Assembly (NCBI GenBank): GCA_049965095.1
Contig: JBMFWR010000003.1
Coordinates: forward strand, 5,918 to 69,917
From: JAKAWW01 sp049965095
Lineage (GTDB): Archaea > Micrarchaeota > Micrarchaeia > Micrarchaeales > Micrarchaeaceae
Direction: 5' to 3'
DNA length: 64,000 bases
The notes below the pieces were generated by a model, which saw only the letters and a list, made by a program, of their open reading frames with translations, was not told where the DNA came from and searched no databases. Positions 24,954 through 33,358 of this stretch are shown in pieces. Both the position numbers and the translations under genes were made by a program. The stretch's first letter is position 1, and each line of letters starts with the position of its first letter.

Positions 24954-25666
24954 TCATTACCTCCTGGCAGCAGTGCCAAAGCTTCTATCAGTCTTTCGTC
25001 CCTAAGATTTATTAATGACTGCTCCAGCTCGCTTTTCGAAGCTGTGCCCTTCTTTTTCATATCATTGACAACTTGATTAAGCCCTGTAAGTTCCTCTACC
25101 ACTATCTGCATGTGCTCATTATCGAATACGTTCTCCTTCAAGCCTTCTATTATGCGCTCCAGCTCTGCTATCTGATCAGCAAGCGTAAGATTTGGAAGCA
25201 CCAGCTGGCTTGTATTGACGCGCTTTATTTTTATACCACCAAGTTTCTTTATTGGGCCGAGGTTCCTTACAATCGAGCCTAGCTCAACTTTTGCCTTCTG
25301 CTCCGGCGCCTGTTGTACTGTTGCAGCTTCGTTTATGTGCCCGCTTTCACGGATGCCTTGAACTTCTACTTGAGATGGTTCTGCATTAGCAGACGCAATA
25401 GGGCTTTGCACTATTGGCTGTGCATATGAAGCCTGCTCAACTCCAGAAGTAATCAAGTGTGATGGAGCTCTTGGTTTCTGCTCTTCTGCTACTTCCCTGA
25501 ATTTCTGCACGTTCATGCTCGATATCATTTTCAAAAGATCATTGTAGGTGACCTTGCTCTCGCCATGGCCTTCCATAATACTGGTTATATCGACAAAAGC
25601 AGTATCGCTCTTTTTGGATTCGCGCTCCACCTGCTCCACGAGCTCCAGTAGGTCTTTGTATTCCAT
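24950..25666 (-). CDS. Pilus-locus accessory protein, unrecognised
   Basis: This 238-residue soluble protein lies between the secretion ATPase and the two T2SF genes. It begins with an acidic helical region (1-80). A low-complexity Pro/Gln/Ala linker follows (85-140), then a C-terminal domain (about 145-238) with 'LGSIVRNLGPIKKLGGIKIKR' and heptad-like helices ending 'ERLIEALALLPGGNE'. No family is recognised; by position it may play the cytoplasmic part of FlaC/D/E-like accessory proteins in archaella, but I see no clear sequence match. It is translationally coupled to the downstream gene by an ATGA overlap. Confidence 0.7.
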   Translation of the reverse strand: MEYKDLLELVEQVERESKKSDTAFVDITSIMEGHGESKVTYNDLLKMISSMNVQKFREVAEEQKPRAPSHLITSGVEQASYAQPIVQSPIASANAEPSQVEVQGIRESGHINEAATVQQAPEQKAKVELGSIVRNLGPIKKLGGIKIKRVNTSQLVLPNLTLADQIAELERIIEGLKENVFDNEHMQIVVEELTGLNQVVNDMKKKGTASKSELEQSLINLRDERLIEALALLPGGNE

Positions 25667-25679
25667 CTATAAAACACCA

Positions 25680-27185
25680 TCATTTAAACATGTTGTGGTC
25701 GTAAGGCACATCGTTGTTTACTATATCTAGCACCTTTGACTTTCTTGCGTAATAGCTAGCCACAACCAAGCCCGCATCGTTCACATCTATGACGTTGTGC
25801 TTAACCATCCAATTCAGCACTTTGCTTTTCTCCTCTATCTCAGCACTTATTTCAGTTTTCGTAAGCCCGCCGTATAGGTTAAGCGTTTCAAGCAGGCGAC
25901 TCATGTCATTTATGTGCGTAAAAGTGTCATCGTGCATGTTCCACTTGTAGAGCACGTTTACATCTCCATCCCTGAGTATTTCACCGAACTCTAATACTCT
26001 TCTTATGCCCTTGCTCCTGTGCCTAAACAAGACAACAACGCCGCCAAGTGCGTTGAGCATTATTTTCGGTATAGCTATTGGTGGGTTAGTCATTCTTACA
26101 ATTGTATCCTGGGCATTATCGGCGTGGACCGTGCCGTATACGGCGTGACCCGTGTGTATGGCTTCGAACAGGGTTTCCGCATCTTTTTCGGTTCTTATTT
26201 CTCCTACTACAACTATATCGGGCCTTTGCCTCAATGCGTTTATCATCAAATTGTAAAGTGTTATTTCACCCTTGCCTTCTGGATTAGGTTGCCTGCTTAT
26301 CATTGGTACCCACTGCAGAAATGATGGCAATGTAAGCTCTCTTGTTTCCTCTATTGATATTACCCTTCTGTTTGCAGGATAGAATATGCTGGAAGCATTG
26401 AGAAAGCTTGTTTTTCCGCTTGCTGTACCTCCAGAGAACAGCAGGCTTATTTCGTACTGTATGCAAAGCCACACCAACGAAGCGAGCTCCACGCTTATTG
26501 AGCCATTCTTTACAAGCGCAGGCATTGTCCACGGGTTCTTTGAAAACTTTCTTATTGTGATGGTGTTGCCGCTCTGCGATACTGGGTAAAGTGTAGCATT
26601 AACTCTCGAACCGTCAGGCAGCTCAGCGTCCATCAGCGGCACAAGGTTGTTTATCTCCCTGCCGACACGCCTTCCTATCTGCTCCGATTGCTCGTAGATG
26701 CTGTCTTCGCTTTGCGGCATTATGTTTGTCTTGCACCACCCGTATTTCTTGTGGAATACAAATATGAAGCTCTTTGATCCATTTACAGTAACCTCTTCGA
26801 GATTTTCATCCGCAAGAGGGCCTTCCAAATCGCCAAGGCCAAGCATCATGTTGAGTATGTATGATATGAGAAGCTTCTTTGTATCGCTCGAAGTGCCTGG
26901 CAGATATTTGTCGATGAGCAAGCTGCTTGCCTGTATGTATTTGTTGTTGAGCTCTTCGGCATATATTTTGTCTTCTACCCTGGAAGGATCTACAGGCACC
27001 AGCGCCATGAGCTCCTTCCTTAGCGAAAGCAGGAGCAGCTTTGTGGCTTCCCCTATACCAGGTATAGTTACTTCGTATGTGGGCACGAAGTCAGCGCTCT
27101 GGTATATTCTAATGTGCACAGGCATGCCATGTGTTTCTAGATCATATTCAGCCAAAATATTTTGCACATTATCTTTTTCGGCCAT
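25680..27185 (-). CDS. Secretion/pilus assembly ATPase (TadA/FlaI family)
   Basis: This is the hexameric motor ATPase of the type II/IV secretion superfamily, 501 residues. An N-terminal domain (1-230) contains 'GLGDLEGPLADENLEEVTVNG', typical of the family's 'G.gplepll.d..veei.vng'. Walker A GGTASGKT is at about 253-260 and an Asp-box region follows ('SIEETREL'). Walker B with 'PDIVVVGEIRT' is at about 320, and the His-box 'ALTGHAVYGTVHADN'-like segment reads HTGHAVYGTVHADN. It should energise pilus assembly through the two TadC-like proteins. The C-terminus is longer than in FlaI, with a winged-helix-like tail. The start follows an A/TGATT-type motif. Confidence 0.95.
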   Translation of the reverse strand: MAEKDNVQNILAEYDLETHGMPVHIRIYQSADFVPTYEVTIPGIGEATKLLLLSLRKELMALVPVDPSRVEDKIYAEELNNKYIQASSLLIDKYLPGTSSDTKKLLISYILNMMLGLGDLEGPLADENLEEVTVNGSKSFIFVFHKKYGWCKTNIMPQSEDSIYEQSEQIGRRVGREINNLVPLMDAELPDGSRVNATLYPVSQSGNTITIRKFSKNPWTMPALVKNGSISVELASLVWLCIQYEISLLFSGGTASGKTSFLNASSIFYPANRRVISIEETRELTLPSFLQWVPMISRQPNPEGKGEITLYNLMINALRQRPDIVVVGEIRTEKDAETLFEAIHTGHAVYGTVHADNAQDTIVRMTNPPIAIPKIMLNALGGVVVLFRHRSKGIRRVLEFGEILRDGDVNVLYKWNMHDDTFTHINDMSRLLETLNLYGGLTKTEISAEIEEKSKVLNWMVKHNVIDVNDAGLVVASYYARKSKVLDIVNNDVPYDHNMFK

Positions 27186-27193
27186 TCAAATCA

Positions 27194-28453
27194 TTATTTT
27201 GTAAGTTTTTTAGAGACATCCTGCACGTTGCCTTTTATTTTTGATATGGAGTTCTTCGTGCGCTTGCTCTTTTTCTCTATTGCTTTGACTTTGCTTATCT
27301 TGCTTGATATAGGCTCATTCTTAGCTACATCAAGAGCGTGCAGCTGTAGCTCCAATGATTCTATCTCTTTCTTGGTCGCATCAATCTGCTTTTGTATCTC
27401 TTCAACTTCGCCCTTTAGCCCGCTTATCTTGTCGCTCACCTGGGCGGTCTCTCCAAACGAGCTCTTTAGCTCATTTATTTTGCTTATCAGCTCTGCTGAA
27501 TTTTTATTGACTTCATCCTTGCCGCTAAGCAGCGTTTTATGAACCTTTTGGTAAAAGTCGTTGAACTCTGTTTTTTCTATGTTCAATGCGCGCCTGGCGC
27601 TTTCCCTGTGCAGCTTGAAGTTGTTGAGCTCTGCAACAGTGCCTTTAACTTCTCTTCCCTTTTCCTGTATCTGCTTTGAAACGGCATCAAGCTCTGAATC
27701 GCCAGCCTTGAGCTGGTTTATTATGGCCTGCTTCTTTGCAAAAGCCTGCTTTTTCAGCTCTTCTGCCTGCATGTCTATATTCTTAAAAAGGGCTTTGAAG
27801 GATTCGTCAACGCTCGCCTCAATAGCGTGTATTGCGCTGTGAGCCTCGTTTATCTCTTTTGTCAAGGCTATAATCTTCTGTTTGCTTTCCTCTACGGTGC
27901 GGTCAAACGCGGTGGTGCTTAGCGTATCAACCTTCTTTGAAAGCTCGTCCGCTTTCTTGTTGACTTCTTCATACGTGCTTTCTACTTTCTTTGTCAAATC
28001 ATCAAAGCGCTTCATGCTGGAAGTTGCTATGTTATTGTATTTGTTGATCGGCACAAGAAGGGATTCTATCCCTGGGAGCGAACGCCTGTATAGCTCTTCT
28101 ATTTGGGATATGTTTACGTTTATGTTTTTTATTGCCTCCTGCAGCTTGTCCAAAGACACTGCTTGAGAGGATAGATCTTCTTCTATTATGCTTTTTTGGT
28201 CGTTAAGCTTTTTCTCTGCAACCTCCACCTCTTCTTTCCCTATCTGGGAGTAGGTTACGAACATTTTGCCCATTTCATAGCTTATTTTTACTATACCCCC
28301 ACTTTCAAGTATCTTGGCCCATGATTCTACAACTTTTGGGTCTACAGACAAAGACAATGCAATACTGTTTAGATCCATTTTGCCCTTTTCTTTTAGCAGA
28401 TCGACTAGGTTGTCTATTGAGGTTTTCGTCGCATTTGCCTGCTCCTTATCCAT
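27194..28453 (-). CDS. Winged-helix plus coiled-coil protein of the pilus locus
   Basis: This 419-residue cytoplasmic protein has a small N-terminal winged-helix-like domain (about 10-75: 'LVDLLKEKGKMDLNSIALSL', 'WAKILESGGIVKISYEMG') followed by about 330 residues of coiled coil in several long segments. There is no membrane helix. It opens the operon that continues into the ATPase (nine bases gap) and the TadC-like proteins. The wHTH could bind DNA, giving regulation, or protein, as in some archaellum cytosolic-ring proteins; which one cannot be told. GGTGAC precedes the ATG at 28453, so this start is preferred over 28474. Confidence 0.75.
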   Translation of the reverse strand: MDKEQANATKTSIDNLVDLLKEKGKMDLNSIALSLSVDPKVVESWAKILESGGIVKISYEMGKMFVTYSQIGKEEVEVAEKKLNDQKSIIEEDLSSQAVSLDKLQEAIKNINVNISQIEELYRRSLPGIESLLVPINKYNNIATSSMKRFDDLTKKVESTYEEVNKKADELSKKVDTLSTTAFDRTVEESKQKIIALTKEINEAHSAIHAIEASVDESFKALFKNIDMQAEELKKQAFAKKQAIINQLKAGDSELDAVSKQIQEKGREVKGTVAELNNFKLHRESARRALNIEKTEFNDFYQKVHKTLLSGKDEVNKNSAELISKINELKSSFGETAQVSDKISGLKGEVEEIQKQIDATKKEIESLELQLHALDVAKNEPISSKISKVKAIEKKSKRTKNSISKIKGNVQDVSKKLTK

Positions 28454-28617
28454 GTCACCGGCCACCACAATCACACATATAATTGAATATTAATATTTTT
28501 AACCTTATCTATGCTTCATTAGAGCTTGCACACTAAATGTGCTTCAGCTTGTTGCTTTGCTTTCCAAGCTTGCTTGCAAGGCGTGTTTTTGATGGACATT
28601 ATTATACCTGTGATGCC

Positions 28618-29313
28618 TTACAGCACATTCCTGTAAAACATTGAGAACATGAGCGCTATGAAAATCATAAATATTATTGATGTTATTGGTATGCCCGTAA
28701 AAAGGAACATCAATACGAATATGATACCCATTGAAATCATATACGCGTTTTTATTCCATGCGAGTACCTTGCTCCCGTCAAGAGGGGGTATTGGAAGCAT
28801 GTTGAAGAAAGCAAGAAGTATGCTTATGAATATGGTAAACGAAAATGCATTATATAGGTAACTTCCTCTCTGTACTCCAGATAATATCAACAGTGCAAGG
28901 AAAAAGGCGAAAACGGCAAAGTTTGTCAGAGGCCCAGCAATCGATACTATTCCTTCCTCGTGCTTTGTGAACCTGTTTGTATATATCATTGTCGCTCCAG
29001 GGATTCCAAGAAGGAAGCCGAAGAATCCAGTTGTGACAGTGATCATAAGCCCCATCGTTGAAGACCTAAAGGCAGCCACAGCACCAAAATGCTCTGCAAC
29101 AAACTTGTGCATCAGCTCGTGCAGTATGAAGCTCAGAGTAACGCCTAGTGCAACTATCGGCAACAAGTATATGAAATGAGATATAAAGCTGCTCGCATTG
29201 GCCATGCCTTCTATTCCGCCATCAAGAGTCATCGTGAAAGCGAATATCAGGGCTATGTCTGCAATTATTATCTCCTTTGCTTCAAGCTTTGCGTCTATGT
29301 TCTCCCTAAGCAT
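28618..29313 (-). CDS. Site-2 protease family membrane metalloprotease (M50)
   Basis: This 231-residue polytopic protein has about six membrane helices. The zinc motif HELMHK (HExxH) is at about residue 65 in the second helix, and the second metal-binding motif 'PPLDGSKVLAW' (NPxPPLDG type) is at about 175. M50 proteases cut membrane-spanning segments of regulatory proteins. No PDZ domain is present and the length is that of compact archaeal forms. It stands alone, upstream of tRNA-Gln and in the opposite orientation. The start ATG at 29313 is followed by a cytoplasmic stretch of about 15 residues. Confidence 0.93.
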   Translation of the reverse strand: MLRENIDAKLEAKEIIIADIALIFAFTMTLDGGIEGMANASSFISHFIYLLPIVALGVTLSFILHELMHKFVAEHFGAVAAFRSSTMGLMITVTTGFFGFLLGIPGATMIYTNRFTKHEEGIVSIAGPLTNFAVFAFFLALLILSGVQRGSYLYNAFSFTIFISILLAFFNMLPIPPLDGSKVLAWNKNAYMISMGIIFVLMFLFTGIPITSIIFMIFIALMFSMFYRNVL

Positions 29314-29375
29314 ATGCTACAATTTTCACTAAGCATATAAAAAACTTTCACATTAATATATAACAGGAAGAACAA

Positions 29376-29448
29376 AGCTCCATCGTCTAGCGGTCAAGGA
29401 TAGCGGGCTCTGGACCCGCCGACGCCAGTTCGAATCTGGCTGGAGCTA
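29376..29448 (+). tRNA. tRNA-Gln (CTG)
   Basis: Acceptor AGCTCCA pairs with TGGAGCT, discriminator A, no CCA. Anticodon stem GCGGG/CCCGC encloses loop CTCTGGA, anticodon CTG. T-arm CCAG-TTCGAAT-CTGG is regular. No intron; 73 nt. Confidence 0.95.
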
Positions 29449-29569
29449 TAACAAGGCTTTAAAATTGATTTGTTTGAGCCTCTATTCATGATATCTTTAT
29501 AAACATTTTCTGATATATCTACCTGATGGACTTGCCAGCATTATATGCACGGCTTGGCTGTTTGATATT

Positions 29570-29989
29570 ATGATGGGCAAAAACCTTTCTGGGCACGTAA
29601 TTGTATGCGGTTATGGTATTTTGGGGCAGAAGGTAGTCGACGTTATGGTGGAGCACAATATACCTTTTGTGGTAATAGACATAGATTCCAAAGTTGTTGG
29701 CACAATAAAGGAATATGGCTACAATGTTGTGGAAGGAGATGCAACACATTCCAAAACACTAAGGATGGCAGGCATAGAAACCGCAAAAGCCATCGCGATA
29801 GCGCTTGACGACGACGCAAAGAACCTCTTTACGGTGCTTACGGCAAGGGATCTTAATAGCTCGATATTCATTGCGGCAAGAGCCAACGACGAATTTGTGA
29901 GGAACAAGCTTGTCGAAGCCGGGGCAGACTACGTGGTAATGCCCCATAAAGCGGCAAGCAAAGAAATTATAGAGGAACTGCTTAAGTGA
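29570..29989 (+). CDS. Soluble RCK/TrkA-N protein
   Basis: This single RCK N-domain of 139 residues is the regulatory subunit type of TrkA/KTN. The nucleotide-binding motif is intact (CGYGILGQKVV), with the acidic end of strand 2 (VVIDID), 'EGDATHSKTLRMAG' and the 'ALDDDAKNLFTVLTARD' region. It lacks a RCK-C (TrkA-C) domain. It should bind NAD(H) or a nucleotide and gate a channel partner. It opens a three-gene operon in which the other two members combine membrane helices with decayed RCK domains. ATG 29570 or 29573 are both possible. Confidence 0.9.
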   Translation: MMGKNLSGHVIVCGYGILGQKVVDVMVEHNIPFVVIDIDSKVVGTIKEYGYNVVEGDATHSKTLRMAGIETAKAIAIALDDDAKNLFTVLTARDLNSSIFIAARANDEFVRNKLVEAGADYVVMPHKAASKEIIEELLK

Positions 29990-29993
29990 TGGA

Positions 29994-30767
29994 ATGGCGA
30001 TGCCAACCGAAGCAGAGGAGGTTACAACAAGGCTTGTTCTCCTTGTGCTTGCGGCAACAATTGTAGTAGTTACGCTTTCCATTTATTACATATACGGGAT
30101 AACCCATAACGCATATGCGGCTGGCTATTTTACCCTTGCTTCGCTTTTCGACTTTAGCACGGTTACAGGAAGCAGCGTGATAAGCGCTTACGCACCGCTC
30201 TATTCAAGCAGATTCTTCGGCCTCTTCGCCATTGCAATAATTGATGGCTTGGCAAAAGCGGTGCTTATAGGTTTTGTAATTGCAGCATTCATAAACGCAC
30301 TCATGGCCCTAGACCTGAGGTCCAGGATAGGGATACTCGGTACAAGGAATGCAACTAATAAAATTATAATAGCAGGTTATTCTCAACTTGCTGAGAGGCT
30401 TGTACATGAGCTGCTTAAGAGAAAGATGCACTTTGTGATTATCGAAAAGTCTCAAGAGAAAGCGGACATGCTTGCAGATGCAGGCTATCCTGTTGTCATA
30501 GGGGACATGACAAAAGATGAAACGTATGAAAGCATAAGGATAGCACATGCAAAAGCTATAGTGCTTGCATCAGACAACGAGTATACAAACCTTCTCGGTG
30601 TGATAACAGTGCATCATAGGTACCCAGAGTTGCGCATCATAACAAAAGCATCGCTTGAGTCCACAGCGACAAAAATGCACAGGGCAGGGGCTGAGCTTTG
30701 CATTGTACCAGAGGTGCTTGCCGGGATAGATATGGGTTTGAACATTTTAAAGGCAATGGCAAAGTGA
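29994..30767 (+). CDS. Two-helix membrane protein with RCK domain (second of cluster)
   Basis: This 257-residue protein has two membrane helices (about 10-35 and 75-105) with a re-entrant-like loop between them ('FSTVTGSSVISAYAPLYSS'), then an RCK/TrkA-N domain (about 120-257). Topologically it resembles an MthK-like 2TM K+ channel, but the filter-like segment reads TVTGS rather than TVGYG. The nucleotide loop is altered (AGYSQLAERLV, the second and third Gly lost), while the strand-2 acid is kept (VIIEKS). Translation is coupled to the first gene: the stop TGA sits inside GTGAT, a few bases before the ATG. Confidence 0.85.
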   Translation: MAMPTEAEEVTTRLVLLVLAATIVVVTLSIYYIYGITHNAYAAGYFTLASLFDFSTVTGSSVISAYAPLYSSRFFGLFAIAIIDGLAKAVLIGFVIAAFINALMALDLRSRIGILGTRNATNKIIIAGYSQLAERLVHELLKRKMHFVIIEKSQEKADMLADAGYPVVIGDMTKDETYESIRIAHAKAIVLASDNEYTNLLGVITVHHRYPELRIITKASLESTATKMHRAGAELCIVPEVLAGIDMGLNILKAMAK

Positions 30768-30771
30768 TTTG

Positions 30772-31500
30772 ATGGTTTCAGCAAAAATGGCAAGATATGA
30801 GCTTGTTGCGATAGCAATAATCATGTTTGGAGCTGCAGTATTGCTTACCATTGCAAGTGGGATAGGCCTCAAGGTGGCCCTCTTACAGAATACGCTGGGC
30901 TCGCTCGAAATAGATTATTCTCTGGTCAACTTTAACGCTGCAGAGAGCACACTGATGCTTGTTGCTGCGTTCCTTGACACAATAGTATTTGCGCTTATAA
31001 CGGTAGTATTTGCAAGCATGTTCTTCAGCTTCATAACAAAAATAAACATTAGGGAGGGAATAGCAATATCAAGGATAAAGAAGCTGAAAAACCATGTCAT
31101 AATAATACCATACAACACCTTCGCACTTGAGGTTGCCAAGGGCTTATCTGGAAAAGGAAAGCATGTTGTGCTTGCAGCGAGCACCAGGAAGGAGTTCGAC
31201 TTTCTTTACAGGCAGGGATTCCTTTCTGTGATAGGAGACCCAAAAGATGTTGAACTTTTTGAATCCGCAAACATTAAGGAAGCTTCGCACGTGATAGCGT
31301 GCAGCGAAAATGACATGATTAATACTCTTATTACAATAACCGCAAAAAGTGCCAACCAGCACGCCAAGATAGTGGCCAGGGTAAGCAGCGAATCAAGCAT
31401 ATCAAAGCTTGGCATGGCAGGCGCATACAGGATGATAATGCCAGAGATCACCGCAGGAGAGCTTATTGGGGAAGAGATATCAAGGCGCGTCGCGCTGTAA
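30772..31500 (+). CDS. Two-helix membrane protein with degenerate RCK domain (third of cluster)
   Basis: This 242-residue protein has the same layout as its neighbour: two membrane helices (about 10-35 and 60-90) with a polar loop between, then a TrkA-N-like fold (about 105-242). The nucleotide motif is gone (IPYNTFALEVA in place of GxGxxG), and the strand-2 acid is also replaced (VVLAAST). Conserved fold segments remain, such as 'SVIGDPKDVELFESANIKEA' and 'ARVSSESSISKLGMAGA'. It may act as a non-binding structural subunit in a mixed channel or transporter. ATG 30772 follows the GTGAT that also contains the previous stop. Confidence 0.82.
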   Translation: MVSAKMARYELVAIAIIMFGAAVLLTIASGIGLKVALLQNTLGSLEIDYSLVNFNAAESTLMLVAAFLDTIVFALITVVFASMFFSFITKINIREGIAISRIKKLKNHVIIIPYNTFALEVAKGLSGKGKHVVLAASTRKEFDFLYRQGFLSVIGDPKDVELFESANIKEASHVIACSENDMINTLITITAKSANQHAKIVARVSSESSISKLGMAGAYRMIMPEITAGELIGEEISRRVAL

Positions 31501-31517
31501 ACAGAAATTCAATAAAT

Positions 31518-33293
31518 TCATTTTCTTTTTTTGTATTGCTCTCTAAAAACTTTCTGATGAATGCGCCATTGCTTGGCATAGAAATCATTTTCGCTTGGAA
31601 TATCTCCTTTAGGTGTGCTCGGGTTAGGCGAACTGAAGTTCATGTATGTGGGCACAGCCCCAAAATCCCAATAATATCTTTTTACATCCTCCTTAGATGG
31701 CTTGTTTACATTATCGTAATTTTCCCTGATGTAGGCGCCAGGCTCATTGAAGTGCTCATAGATTAGTTTCTGCTTCAATGGAAAGACAAGGTTCTCGTAA
31801 TATTCTTTCTTTTCATTAAGTTTCTCTATTTTATCTTCTTCTGCCTTCCTTTTAGCTGCCCATGCGCTGGCATGACTTTCCAAACCTTCCGCAGATGTGC
31901 TATTTGCCTTCTCACTATATTTTGATATGTTTTCTGTAGCCTTTTGAATGTCTCGCTCTGTATCTTCTATCTTTTTGGCCATTATGCCAAGATACTCTTG
32001 ACCGCTAATACTCGCATAAGCATCAACCTTTTCGCGGTATGCCTTCTCATATTCATCTTGCATTGCCTTGAGCTTCTCTTCGTGCTCCTTCTTCAGCGCA
32101 GACATTTTTTCGCTAGATTTCCTAAGCTCTTCCTGAGCATCAGGGGTATTAACCTTTTTAAGCGCATCTATCCTTAATTGAAGATCATTCTCTTCCTTTG
32201 AGAATTCCTCTTTCTTCTTTGCTAGTTCTTTGCGCCTCACGTATTCGTTTTTAGTTGCTGCATTAATATCAACTGGAAGGGGTATCCATGGTACTCTTGG
32301 TAATATGAATGGCCTGCCTTTATCTTCTTCTGTCTCCATTCCAGTTGCGTAGTAGTTTTCAGACCTTTTTGCCCTCCACATGTCAGCAGCACGGTGAAGA
32401 TGCTCGTTAAAGTCATTCTTAGAGTGTATGCTTGCAAGAAATCCTGTACCTTTTTTGGCATAGCTATACAATTCGTAATAAGGACCTATTATTGGGGTTT
32501 TTTTGTTTGGATGGATGAATGATTCTTTTAGGTCTTTGTATCCAGGGTGCTTTTTTGCAATATCTTTAATTTGATCTAAATCGTTTTTTGCCCCTTTTGA
32601 TATCATACTAGCAGGCACAATACCAAGAGCGGTGACAAGAGAAGATGCCCTTATGCCCCACCCTTTCTCATCAATTAGATGCTGATTTGCAATGCCCTTT
32701 TTGCTTATGCTGACTACTTTCTCAGCTGCACGCTGCTTTGTGCCTTTTATGATGCCCGCAGAAGCTGCATTCAAAACGTCGCGAGCACCCACACCGTTAC
32801 CCTGCATTTTATTGATGTTCTTTTGCAGCCTTTTTGCCGCTGATGGGCTCAGTGACATCTTTATGCCCTTTTGATTGCCTGCTTGCTTGGGCTGCGGTGA
32901 TACCAATGGAGTTTTAGTATTGGTTACAACCGGGACGCCATTTACTATTATGCTACCACTTTTAATCAGATCATTTATAGTATTAGCTTGTATTTTTTTG
33001 TTTTCTTTTTGGGTTTTTTGTATGGCCTTTACACCCTTGCCTGCCGAAGCAAAAGCAGCCACAGAAGTGTACTTTGCGGGGGTCGCTTTGTATTTGTTTC
33101 CACCCGTAAGACCTTTACCGGCACCCCTGCTTCCTCCACTAGCCATGCCCATCAATGTGCCTATTCCAAAAAGCGCGAATACATCCATGCCCCTTGTCAA
33201 GCCAGCTGCTGCGGCTATAAGTATGAGTATTATTATTATCGGTATGAACGTGTATATGGCGCCTAGGCTTAGCAAAGGCAGCAGGGCAAGCAT
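31518..33293 (-). CDS. Membrane-anchored coiled-coil protein, unrecognised
   Basis: This 591-residue protein begins with two hydrophobic segments (LLPLLSLGAIYTFIPIIIIL and a second around 25-55). A Gly/Ser-rich turn and a basic low-complexity stretch (60-200) follow, then a long Lys/Glu coiled coil (about 345-520) and a Pro/Tyr-rich C-terminus. No domain is recognised. It follows the 1589-residue surface protein gene by 65 bases on the same strand, so both are probably one operon and may work together at the envelope, one outside and the other mainly inside. The orientation of the soluble part is not determined. Confidence 0.7.
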   Translation of the reverse strand: MLALLPLLSLGAIYTFIPIIIILILIAAAAGLTRGMDVFALFGIGTLMGMASGGSRGAGKGLTGGNKYKATPAKYTSVAAFASAGKGVKAIQKTQKENKKIQANTINDLIKSGSIIVNGVPVVTNTKTPLVSPQPKQAGNQKGIKMSLSPSAAKRLQKNINKMQGNGVGARDVLNAASAGIIKGTKQRAAEKVVSISKKGIANQHLIDEKGWGIRASSLVTALGIVPASMISKGAKNDLDQIKDIAKKHPGYKDLKESFIHPNKKTPIIGPYYELYSYAKKGTGFLASIHSKNDFNEHLHRAADMWRAKRSENYYATGMETEEDKGRPFILPRVPWIPLPVDINAATKNEYVRRKELAKKKEEFSKEENDLQLRIDALKKVNTPDAQEELRKSSEKMSALKKEHEEKLKAMQDEYEKAYREKVDAYASISGQEYLGIMAKKIEDTERDIQKATENISKYSEKANSTSAEGLESHASAWAAKRKAEEDKIEKLNEKKEYYENLVFPLKQKLIYEHFNEPGAYIRENYDNVNKPSKEDVKRYYWDFGAVPTYMNFSSPNPSTPKGDIPSENDFYAKQWRIHQKVFREQYKKRK

Positions 33294-33358
33294 TTTACCA
33301 CATTAATATTATGGCTTTTTTGATATATATAATTTTGCATGTTGCTTTGAGAGGTTTT

